A stretch of 64,000 bases of DNA from Ardenticatenaceae bacterium (GTDB lineage: Bacteria; Chloroflexota; Anaerolineae; Promineifilales; Promineifilaceae): NCBI GenBank assembly GCA_020634215.1, contig JACKCD010000016.1:39898-103897 (forward strand), written 5' to 3'. A program made the translations under genes and the position numbers. A model generated the notes under the pieces. That model was not told the origin of the DNA. It saw nothing but the letters and a program-made list of their open reading frames with translations, and ran no database searches. Of this stretch, positions 27,809 to 34,985 are shown piece by piece; within the stretch, counting starts at the first letter, position 1; the number at the start of each line of letters is the position of its first letter.

Positions 27809-27845
27809 AACGGCCGTTTGTTATGCCCTCATCCTAAAACTCGAA

Positions 27846-27988
27846 CGTGACAGAAACGTGACTCCTACAGTCTCACTCACACCAAACATGCAGCAAAAAG
27901 GCGTGGCGTTCGTGGTTCAGGGTTTCAAGAAGGGCAATGGCGAATCATAATGCCTATGATAAAAGGCTACCGTCGACACAGCGTCGAC
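27846..27988. pseudogene. Decayed copy of the 20.6-kb inverted-repeat element
   Basis: Begins CGTGACAGAAACGTGACT, three mismatches from the end repeat at 20597 with the same 11-base spacing. It then holds, on the minus strand, the first codons MIRHCP of the small protein, a frameshift to LLETLNHERHAFLLHVWCE and a stop. It ends with the identical double GTCGAC site. The right-hand inverted repeat is gone. Confidence 0.65.
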
Positions 27989-28084
27989 AAATGGTGGAGG
28001 TTATCTTCCTAAAATTCATACCCATTTGCTAACACGAATCCAACGCTAGGTTGGTAGAATGGGGATGTTGGCAAATAAGTTGTA

Positions 28085-28135
28085 GACCTCCAAGGTTGTC
28101 CAAACTTAGCTTGGTAAAACCTTGGAGGTCTTTTA
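28085..28135 (+). terminator. Intrinsic-terminator-like hairpin ahead of sensor kinase
   Basis: Perfect 13-base stem GACCTCCAAGGTT / AACCTTGGAGGTC (28085-28097, 28118-28130) followed by TTTTAT. It lies 55 bases before the kinase start on the same strand, so it may end stray transcripts from the mobile region or act as an attenuator. Confidence 0.6.
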
Positions 28136-28189
28136 TGGCATGGTTGGGGTTGTCTGCGTTACAATCCTTCCCTTTGGATCGAGCTTTGT

Positions 28190-29806
28190 ATGAATCGTAG
28201 GGCACTTGTTGATATACGGATTCTCCAGCGGGAGTATTTGTTGGCGATTAGCCGGGCGCTAACGGCCGAATTAGACTTGCGCGACGTGCTGCGGATTATT
28301 TTGCAGTCGGCGGTGGAGCTGGTGAAGGCGAACGCGGGGATGATTGTGCTGGCGGAGCCGGAGGAGGAGACGTTTCGGGTAACGGCCGTTTATGGCATCC
28401 CCACCCACGCCGTGCAGCATTTCGCCCCCCTGCTGCGTGTCCCCTATGTAGACGGGCAGGAACATTTGGCCGTGCCAGAGCTAACCCACCGCTTGCAGCA
28501 AATTGGCGGGCGCGTGGGGCTGGGGCTAAAGCAAATGCTGCGGATTCCGATGGTGAGCGGGGGGGAAGTGATTGGGCTGATTTATTTGTTCCAATCCGAT
28601 ACCTACTACATGATAGAAGACGCGCTGACGCTGCTGCGGAGCTTTGGCGACCAGGCGGCCATTGCCGTGCGGAATGCCCAGCTTTACCAGCAGGTGATCA
28701 AAGAAAAGAAGCGGCTGGACGCGATTTTGGAAAACAGTGCCGATGGGGTGATGATTTTAGATCCGTCGCTGCGGATTACCGGGTTTAACCAGGCGTTGAG
28801 CAACATGACGGGGTGGCCGGCCGCCGAGGCGATTGGCCGACCGCATGAGGAAGTGTTGCACTGGCTAACGTTGAAAACCGACACCGACTTGGAACAGGCG
28901 TTGGAAAATGGCTGGCCGCTGCCGGGGGCGGCCCATTTGTATGTGGAGGGGGACGTGCGCTGCCACGGCAACCAGCATCAACTGCGTGACCGGGTGAGTT
29001 TGGGGATTACCTATGCGCCGCTGTTGAGCGAAAACGGCCGTTTAACCGACATCATCGCCAACGTGCGCGACTTGACCCGCTACCGTGAAGAAGAAGCCCT
29101 GCAAAAAACCTTTATCTCCGTCATCAGCCACGAGCTAAAAACCCCCGTTTCCATCATCAAAGGGTATGCCGGGACGCTGGCGCGGCAAGATGCCAACTGG
29201 TCGCCCGACGTGATTCGTGAGTCGTTGACGGTGATTGAGGAGGAGGCCGACAGCCTGACCGACCTCATTGACAACCTGCTGGAAGCATCTCGCTTGCAGG
29301 CCGGGACGTTTTCGCTGGAGATAAGCGATGAGGTGTCGCTGCCGCTGCTGGCGGAAAAGGTGGCGCGGAAGCTGGGGGGACAGTCGGAAAAACACACCAT
29401 TGCGGTGGCGTTTCCCGCCAATTATCCAACCATTATTGCCGATGAGCGTCGTCTGACGCAGGTGTTGAACAATTTGGTCAGTAACGCCATCAAATATTCG
29501 CCCGATGGTGGCCCGATTGTGATTTCGGGGGCGGTGCATCCTGAACACATTACGGTTTCGGTGCGTGATGCGGGCATTGGCATTCCGGCGCATGAGCAGG
29601 GGCGGATTTTTCAAAAGTTTTCGCGGCTGGATAATGCGCTTAGCCGCCGCACAGAGGGGACGGGGCTGGGTTTATTTTTGTCGAAAGCGATTGTGGAGGC
29701 GCACAACGGCCGTTTATGGTTCAACAACAATGCCAGCGAGACGGAGCCAGAGGCGGCCGGCGCGACCTTTACCTTTTCACTACCGGTTGATTTTAGTAAT
29801 CAGTAA
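28190..29806 (+). CDS. Sensor histidine kinase (GAF-PAS-HisKA-HATPase)
   Basis: 538 residues, cytosolic (no membrane segment). GAF 25-170, PAS about 180-290 (RLDAILENSADGVMILD), HisKA with VISHELKTPV and acceptor His near 314, ATPase 415-530 with N-box NLVSNAIKYS, G1 DAGIGIP and G2 GTGLGL. Complete class I kinase; no receiver domain is attached and no response regulator lies next to it, so the partner is elsewhere. Three AACGGCCGTT copies, and around each the codon choice changes from G-ending before to C-ending after. The stop codon lies inside a repeated intergenic hairpin. Confidence 0.93.
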   Translation: MNRRALVDIRILQREYLLAISRALTAELDLRDVLRIILQSAVELVKANAGMIVLAEPEEETFRVTAVYGIPTHAVQHFAPLLRVPYVDGQEHLAVPELTHRLQQIGGRVGLGLKQMLRIPMVSGGEVIGLIYLFQSDTYYMIEDALTLLRSFGDQAAIAVRNAQLYQQVIKEKKRLDAILENSADGVMILDPSLRITGFNQALSNMTGWPAAEAIGRPHEEVLHWLTLKTDTDLEQALENGWPLPGAAHLYVEGDVRCHGNQHQLRDRVSLGITYAPLLSENGRLTDIIANVRDLTRYREEEALQKTFISVISHELKTPVSIIKGYAGTLARQDANWSPDVIRESLTVIEEEADSLTDLIDNLLEASRLQAGTFSLEISDEVSLPLLAEKVARKLGGQSEKHTIAVAFPANYPTIIADERRLTQVLNNLVSNAIKYSPDGGPIVISGAVHPEHITVSVRDAGIGIPAHEQGRIFQKFSRLDNALSRRTEGTGLGLFLSKAIVEAHNGRLWFNNNASETEPEAAGATFTFSLPVDFSNQ

Positions 29807-29860
29807 CCAGTAACCAGTAATCGGTACTGATGACTGATAACCGATTACTGATTACTGGTT
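29796..29860. repeat. ATTACTGATTAC-type intergenic repeat, copy 1
   Basis: About 65 bases made of TAATCAGTAACCAGTAA units followed by their complement (ACCGATTACTGATTACTGG), forming a long imperfect hairpin. It overlaps the kinase stop codon. Related copies lie at 34546, 45141 and 58431. Confidence 0.7.
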
Positions 29861-29871
29861 CAGGGAAATAG

Positions 29872-31218
29872 ATGCAAACACAAATTCGTTGCCCGCAATG
29901 TGGCACACCCTTTATGGCTGAAATTCATCAGCTGATTGATTCCCAGCGGCAGCCAGAGCTGAAGCAAATGTTGTTAAGCGGCCAACTCAATGTCGCTGTC
30001 TGCCCCTCCTGCCAGGCCATGACCCAACTGGCTTCACCGCTGGTGTTTCATGACTCGGAACACGAGATGTTTTTGATCCACATGCCGCAGGAGCTAAACC
30101 TGAACACGATGCAGCGCGAAGAAATGGTGGGGCGGCTGACGCGGGGGCTGATGGACAGCTTGCCGCCGGAACAGCGCCGTGCCTATCTGCTGCAGCCGCA
30201 AACCATCCTGACGATGCAAACCTTTATGGAAAAGGTGCTGGAGACGGAAGGGATTACCAAGGAGATGATTGAGCGGCAGAAGAAGCAGGCGGAACTGCTC
30301 AACACCATGATTAAAGCGGATGCCGACGTGGTGGATTTTTTGCTAAAGCAGCGGGAAAGGGAAATTGACGAGACGTTTTTTGCCATGCTGCGTCAATATA
30401 TCCAAACGGCGCAGCAGATGAACGATGATCAGTCGTTGATTAAGATGGTGAATTTGCAGGCGAAGTTAATGACGGAAACGGCCGTTGGTCGCCGCCTTGA
30501 AAAGCAGCAGATTGCCATGCACCGCTTTAGCCAGGCCGCCAAAAAGCAGGGTGGCCTATCATCGGCACTGCTGTTGGAGCATGTGCTGAAAAATGCCGAC
30601 GACGAGGCGATTGTGCAAGGGCTGGTGATGGCTGGGCAGCAGGCGTTGAGCTATGAATTTTTTACGCTGCTGACGCAGGCGATTGAGAAAGAGGAAGGGG
30701 CGGGCAACATTGCCAAGGCGGCGCAGCTTCAGCGGCTGCGCGGTGATTTGCTGAAGCTGTTTGAGGAGATGCGGGCGGCTTCGCAGCGGGCGGTAGATGA
30801 GGCAGACCAGGTGTTGCAGAAGATGTTGCAGGCGGGGAGTTTGGAAACGGCCGTTAATCAATACGGCGACCAAATTGACGATGCCTTCATGTACGTCCTC
30901 TCCCGCCGCATGGCCGAGGCTGAACGCGACAACAACAACGAGATGTACCGCCGCCTGAGCCAGATTCAGGCGTTTATTATGCGGCAGGTGGAAAACCAGG
31001 CTCCACCGGAAATTCAACTGCTGACCCAACTGGTGCAAGCTGAGTCCGAAGACGAACAACAGCAGCTTTTGGATGAAAACAGCGATTTGCTGTCGGATGA
31101 TCTGGTGCAGGTGGTCAATATGCTACTGGATCAGGTGCGGGCGAATCCCGACCGCAGCGACGGCATGGCCGACCGTCTGGAAGGGGTGCGGGCGCTCATT
31201 CGGGCGCGGTTGGCGTAA
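29872..31218 (+). CDS. CpXC domain protein
   Basis: 448 residues. N-terminal CpXC zinc-binding domain: CPQCGTPF at 8-11 and a second CPSC pair near 44-47. The rest is helical and charged, with long amphipathic stretches (EMIERQKKQAELLNTMIKA), heptad-like runs and an acidic segment near the end. Proteins of this make-up are found in Chloroflexota but their function is not known. It follows the sensor kinase by 65 bases, separated by a hairpin repeat. Two palindromes encode TETAVGRR and LETAVNQY. Confidence 0.8.
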   Translation: MQTQIRCPQCGTPFMAEIHQLIDSQRQPELKQMLLSGQLNVAVCPSCQAMTQLASPLVFHDSEHEMFLIHMPQELNLNTMQREEMVGRLTRGLMDSLPPEQRRAYLLQPQTILTMQTFMEKVLETEGITKEMIERQKKQAELLNTMIKADADVVDFLLKQREREIDETFFAMLRQYIQTAQQMNDDQSLIKMVNLQAKLMTETAVGRRLEKQQIAMHRFSQAAKKQGGLSSALLLEHVLKNADDEAIVQGLVMAGQQALSYEFFTLLTQAIEKEEGAGNIAKAAQLQRLRGDLLKLFEEMRAASQRAVDEADQVLQKMLQAGSLETAVNQYGDQIDDAFMYVLSRRMAEAERDNNNEMYRRLSQIQAFIMRQVENQAPPEIQLLTQLVQAESEDEQQQLLDENSDLLSDDLVQVVNMLLDQVRANPDRSDGMADRLEGVRALIRARLA

Positions 31219-31230
31219 TAATCGGTTGAC

Positions 31231-31286
31231 GTAGAGACGCAAAATCTTGCGTCTCTACATAACAACAGACGCAAAATTTTGCGTCT
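31231..31286. terminator. Double hairpin of GACGCAAAA repeats
   Basis: Two successive stems: GTAGAGACGCAA / TTGCGTCTCTAC (31231-31242, 31247-31258) and AGACGCAAAATTTTGCGTCT (31267-31286). They lie between converging genes and fit a two-way terminator. Confidence 0.65.
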
Positions 31287-31296
31287 CTGCAACCTG

Positions 31297-31941
31297 TTAA
31301 TGCGGGTCGTTGTCTAGGCGGAAACCGTGGCCGCGCACGGTGACGATGTAGTTGTAGTCATCTACTTCGGCCAGCCGGTCACGCAAGCGGCGAATGAGGG
31401 CATCAATGGCTTGTTCCGACACGCCAATGCCCTCGGTGCCGGGCCAAACGGCTTCCACAATGGCATCACGGCTGCAAACGGCTCCGCTGGCATCGTGCAG
31501 CAGTTCTATCAGGCGAAATTGGGCCAGCGAAAGCGGCGGCAATAGTTCGTCGCCGCGTATGGTGACGGAGCGGTGTAAGGTGTTGATGACGAGGTTGCCT
31601 TCGCGGGTGGGTGGCTCAAATGTGAGCGGTAAGGTGGCATCGGTGCCGATGAAGGCGAGTTTGACGCAGAGGGCAATTTGAATTTCGTCGCCGTCTTTGA
31701 GAACGGCCGTTCCTGTAAACGCCCGCCCATTCAGGTGTGTGCCATTTTTGCTGCCGAGGTCGTGGAGAACAAAACGGCCGTTTTCCTTGATAATCTTCAC
31801 ATGATGACGTGATACTTGACGTTCCGGCAAAATAATGTCGCAATCGTGTCCTCGGCCAATAATGAATTCTGCACGATTGATCGGCCAACTTTGCCCAATA
31901 AGTTCCCCTTCCCGCGCAATTAAAACTGGTTGATCATCCAT
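31297..31941 (-). CDS. FHA domain-winged helix regulator
   Basis: 214 residues from ATG 31941 (AAAGGA before it; an in-frame start 39 bases upstream is weaker). Residues 8-100 form an FHA domain with FIIGRGHDCDI, the SRHH phosphothreonine-binding motif and DLGSKNGTHLNG. Residues 125-212 form an OmpR-type winged helix (LPPLSLAQFRLIELL, ALIRRLRDRL, VRGHGFRL). It should bind a Thr-phosphorylated partner and DNA. It is divergent from a Ser/Thr kinase 60 bases away, as in EmbR-type pairs but with the domain order reversed. Two palindromes, read as GTAVLKD and ENGRFVL. Confidence 0.9.
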   Translation of the reverse strand: MDDQPVLIAREGELIGQSWPINRAEFIIGRGHDCDIILPERQVSRHHVKIIKENGRFVLHDLGSKNGTHLNGRAFTGTAVLKDGDEIQIALCVKLAFIGTDATLPLTFEPPTREGNLVINTLHRSVTIRGDELLPPLSLAQFRLIELLHDASGAVCSRDAIVEAVWPGTEGIGVSEQAIDALIRRLRDRLAEVDDYNYIVTVRGHGFRLDNDPH

Positions 31942-32001
31942 TATTCCATATCCTTTAGTTGGTAAAGCCAATTTTGGCAAGTTGGATTATAATCGCCGTT
32001 C

Positions 32002-32982
32002 ATGATGCTTGCACCTCATACGAGTGACACTATTTTACGCGAACGTTACCGAGTGACCAACATTGTTGGGCAGGGGGGCATGGGAAACGTTTACCGGGCG
32101 GAGGATTTGCGTCTGCCGGGGCGGCTGTGTGCCATCAAAGAGGTGCGCCCTGATGCCAGCCTTAGCCCCGAACTACGTGCTCAAGCACAAAGCCAGTTTT
32201 TGCAGGAAGCGAGCATTTTAGCGCAGCTTGACCATCCCAATTTGCCCAAAGTGTCTGACTTTTTCACCGACAACGGCTTTGATTACCTGGTGATGGATTA
32301 TGTACCGGGGCAGGATTTGAAGCAGATTTTAGATGAGCATTTGGCAAACGGCCGTTTGTTGGAGCAAGAACTCGTCCTCACCTGGGCCGACCAAATCATA
32401 GACGCGCTCAACTACCTCCACACGCAAAAACCCCCCGTTGTCCACCGCGACATCAAGCCGTCTAACATCAAGCTCACCCCTGATAACCGCATCAAGCTGG
32501 TGGATTTTGGGCTGGTGAAGGTGATGGCGCAGGACGATGTGCGGACGATTACCGTGGTGCAGGGGCGCGGCACCGCCCTCTACACGCCGCTGGAGCAATA
32601 TGGCAGCGACGACGGCCACACCGATGCCCGTACCGATATTTATGCCCTGGGGGCAACCTTCTACCAGCTCTTGACCGGTGCGTCTCCCCCTGATGCCAAA
32701 TCTCGCTTTCTCAACCCCAGTGTACTGCGCCCGCCTCGAATGCTGAATCCGGATATTCAGCCAAATGTGGCCGAAGCAGTGCTGTGGGCGATGGCAATGC
32801 ACCCGGATGATCGCCCGACAACGATACGCGAACTGCATCAGGCACTGCGCGGGTCGCGGCGGCGGGTGGAAAAGCAGAACAAGCCGATATCAGAATTGGC
32901 GGTGGCTTGGCAGCGTAACAAAACGGCCGTTTTTCTCGCCTTCACGCTCTTCATCATTGCCATCATCGCCACGCTCCTTTAG
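32002..32982 (+). CDS. Membrane-anchored Ser/Thr protein kinase
   Basis: 326 residues. Hanks-type kinase: glycine loop GQGGMGNV at 23-30, Lys46 in CAIKEV, catalytic HRDIKPSN with Asp150, DFG Asp168, and the APE-equivalent region around TPLEQYG. A single hydrophobic segment at 307-326 (FLAFTLFIIAIIATLL) ends the chain, so it is a tail-anchored kinase with its catalytic domain in the cytosol and no external sensor. The divergent FHA-winged-helix protein is the obvious candidate partner. The InsA-like gene starts 3 bases after its stop. Confidence 0.93.
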   Translation: MMLAPHTSDTILRERYRVTNIVGQGGMGNVYRAEDLRLPGRLCAIKEVRPDASLSPELRAQAQSQFLQEASILAQLDHPNLPKVSDFFTDNGFDYLVMDYVPGQDLKQILDEHLANGRLLEQELVLTWADQIIDALNYLHTQKPPVVHRDIKPSNIKLTPDNRIKLVDFGLVKVMAQDDVRTITVVQGRGTALYTPLEQYGSDDGHTDARTDIYALGATFYQLLTGASPPDAKSRFLNPSVLRPPRMLNPDIQPNVAEAVLWAMAMHPDDRPTTIRELHQALRGSRRRVEKQNKPISELAVAWQRNKTAVFLAFTLFIIAIIATLL

Positions 32983-32985
32983 CCT

Positions 32986-33348
32986 ATGCCTACTCCTGTT
33001 TGCCCCAAATGCCAGGCCACCAACCGCCAAATCAAAGCCGGCTACACCCCGGCCGGCAGCCAGCGGTACCGCTGTCACACCTGTGGCTGCCGCTATACGC
33101 CCAGCCCCAAAGAAAGCGGCTACGATGAAGAGGTGCGGCTTCAGGCGTTGTCGCTATATTTTGAGGGGCTGAGCTTGCGCGAAATCGGCCGTTTGCTCAA
33201 CGTCAACCATCAAAGCGTCCACAACTGGATCCACGCCTATGCCAACCACCTACCCGCCGACTTGCCCCCCGAAATCCTGGATCTGGCGCAGCTTGACGGC
33301 CTCTTTCACCCTAAGTTACCACGCGGCCGGCGGGTTGCCAAACAATAG
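32986..33348 (+). CDS. InsA-like zinc-finger/helix-turn-helix protein
   Basis: 120 residues. Residues 4-38 form a zinc ribbon (CPKCQATNRQIKAG ... CHTCGCRY), and 48-85 a helix-turn-helix (LSLREIGRLLNVNHQSVHNWI). This is the layout of IS1-type InsA and the front of related transposases. No InsB or DDE domain and no inverted repeats follow. It starts 3 bases after the kinase stop, so it is translated from the kinase operon and may be a transposase DNA-binding part now used as a regulator. The C-terminal GRRVAKQ is short and basic. Confidence 0.75.
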   Translation: MPTPVCPKCQATNRQIKAGYTPAGSQRYRCHTCGCRYTPSPKESGYDEEVRLQALSLYFEGLSLREIGRLLNVNHQSVHNWIHAYANHLPADLPPEILDLAQLDGLFHPKLPRGRRVAKQ

Positions 33349-33441
33349 AGCCACGCATTTAGACACTTTGTTGACAACATGCCTCGTCAAAACTATATTT
33401 CCCCTAGCATTATTTTTTGAGAAAGAAACGGGAGAAAGCGC

Positions 33442-34542
33442 ATGGCAAGTGTAACCTATCGCAACGTTATCAAAAGATTTGGTGACGTTGAAGTCATTAA
33501 AGACCTCAACCTTGATATCAAAGACAAAGAATTTGTGGTTTTCGTAGGTCCCTCCGGCTGTGGTAAATCCACCAGCCTACGGATGTTGGCCGGGCTAGAA
33601 GAAATCACCGCCGGGGAAATCATGATTGGCGACCGGATTGTGAACGACATCCCCCCCAAGGATCGTGACATTGCGATGGTGTTCCAATCCTACGCTCTCT
33701 ACCCCCACATGACCGTGTATGACAACATGGCGTTTGGGTTAAAGCTGCGGAAAACCCCCAAGACAGAAATTGACAGACGAGTAAAAGAAGCCGCCCAAAG
33801 CTTGGGTCTACAAGAACTGCTGGATCGAAAACCAAAACAGCTTTCTGGTGGGCAGCGGCAGCGCGTGGCGGTTGGACGCGCCATTGTGCGTGAACCCGCC
33901 GTGTTCCTGATGGACGAACCGCTGTCCAACCTGGATGCCAAGCTCCGTGTTTCTGCCCGTGCCGAAATTAGCCGCCTGCACAATCGGTTGGAAACGACCT
34001 TTATCTATGTGACCCACGACCAGGTGGAGGCAATGACGATGGGCGACCGCATTGCTGTGATGTATGATGGCATTTTGCAACAGGTAGATTCGCCGCGTAA
34101 TTTGTATGATTCTCCGGCCAACGTTTTTGTGGCTGGGTTCATTGGCACCCCCAGCATGAACTTCTTTGATGCCACGTTGGTAAGCGAAGAGGGCAAGCTC
34201 ATTGTGGACACGGGTGATTTTCGTGTGGCAGTACCCGATGACCGCAAGAAAGCCTACAGCAGCTATGTGGGCAAACAGGTCACGTTTGGCATTCGCCCTG
34301 AACACATTCACGCCACTGAGTTTGCTCCTCCCGGTATTGTGCCATCGCCCATCAAGGGTACGGCCGAGGTTGTGGAATTGCTGGGTCATGAACTTCATGT
34401 GTATCTGCGCACCGGCAAACACGTGCCGATTGCCACCATTGACACCCGCAAGCGGCTTTCAGTGGGCAACGAGATCGATTTGGTGGTGGACATGGCAAAC
34501 ATGCACATTTTTGACAAGAATACGGAGTTGGCAATCCGCTAA
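33442..34542 (+). CDS. MalK/UgpC-type ABC transporter ATPase
   Basis: 366 residues, full family length. Walker A GPSGCGKST at 36-44, Q-loop FQSYALYPHM, signature LSGGQRQR at 134-141, Walker B VFLMDEPLSNLDAKLR, H-loop YVTHDQ, then a C-terminal TOBE/MalK-like domain from about 240. These ATPases energise importers of sugars and glycerol-phosphate and are often shared by several systems. No permease or binding protein is nearby, so it is probably a shared ATPase. Ribosome site GGGAGAAAG. No AACGGCCGTT copy occurs in it. Confidence 0.95.
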   Translation: MASVTYRNVIKRFGDVEVIKDLNLDIKDKEFVVFVGPSGCGKSTSLRMLAGLEEITAGEIMIGDRIVNDIPPKDRDIAMVFQSYALYPHMTVYDNMAFGLKLRKTPKTEIDRRVKEAAQSLGLQELLDRKPKQLSGGQRQRVAVGRAIVREPAVFLMDEPLSNLDAKLRVSARAEISRLHNRLETTFIYVTHDQVEAMTMGDRIAVMYDGILQQVDSPRNLYDSPANVFVAGFIGTPSMNFFDATLVSEEGKLIVDTGDFRVAVPDDRKKAYSSYVGKQVTFGIRPEHIHATEFAPPGIVPSPIKGTAEVVELLGHELHVYLRTGKHVPIATIDTRKRLSVGNEIDLVVDMANMHIFDKNTELAIR

Positions 34543-34545
34543 TTT

Positions 34546-34615
34546 CGGTAATCAGTAATCGGTGATCAGTAACCAGTAACATCGAGTACTGATTACCGAT
34601 TACCGATTACTGGCT
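34546..34615. repeat. ATTACTGATTAC-type intergenic repeat, copy 2
   Basis: GTAATCAGTAATCGGTGATCAG followed by the complementary run GTACTGATTACCGATTACCGA in the 77-base gap after the ABC ATPase gene. Same family as 29796, 45141 and 58431. Confidence 0.7.
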
Positions 34616-34619
34616 AACA

Positions 34620-34976
34620 ATGCCAATTACACCCGATTATCAGCCCGGCGAAGCCTTTATGGTGCAGTTTGTCTGGAAGCTGCCGGCCGAAGGGTTTGTG
34701 CGGGCGCGGTTTGAGGCAGAGGTTTTGTCAATTGATGACAAGGCGCTGCGCTATTTTGTGTGGCTGCGGAAGTTTGCCGGGGGGTGGGAGGAGTCGCCAA
34801 CAGGTAAGCCCTTGCCGCGAGAGCAAGCTTCCTGGGCGTATTGGCAGCGGGTGGAGCAGATTGAGGGGAGTCGGGTGAATTTAGCATTTGAGGCGGCTGA
34901 TGGCCGGCCGCTGCGTTTGCGTTTAGAAACGCTGACCGGTGAGCATCCTTTCTTCAGCAAATACCGGGAAAACTAG
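34620..34976 (+). CDS. Small conserved-looking protein, unknown
   Basis: 118 residues, not recognised. Soluble, mixed alpha/beta, with FVRARFEAEVLSIDDKALRY followed by WLRKFAGGWEE and a C-terminal RLRLETLTGEHPFF. No motif of a known enzyme. It lies 9 bases before the metal ATPase gene and is probably co-transcribed with it. Confidence 0.6.
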   Translation: MPITPDYQPGEAFMVQFVWKLPAEGFVRARFEAEVLSIDDKALRYFVWLRKFAGGWEESPTGKPLPREQASWAYWQRVEQIEGSRVNLAFEAADGRPLRLRLETLTGEHPFFSKYREN

Positions 34977-34985
34977 CATGAACCC

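Larger units (their letters stand above)
27486..28189. other. Intergenic graveyard of mobile relics
   Basis: About 700 bases without an intact gene. Contents in order: IS target duplication, IS3 relic, one palindrome, the decayed copy of the inverted-repeat element (27846-27988), a shared double GTCGAC site at 27972-27988, and a terminator-like hairpin just before the next gene. Confidence 0.6.
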
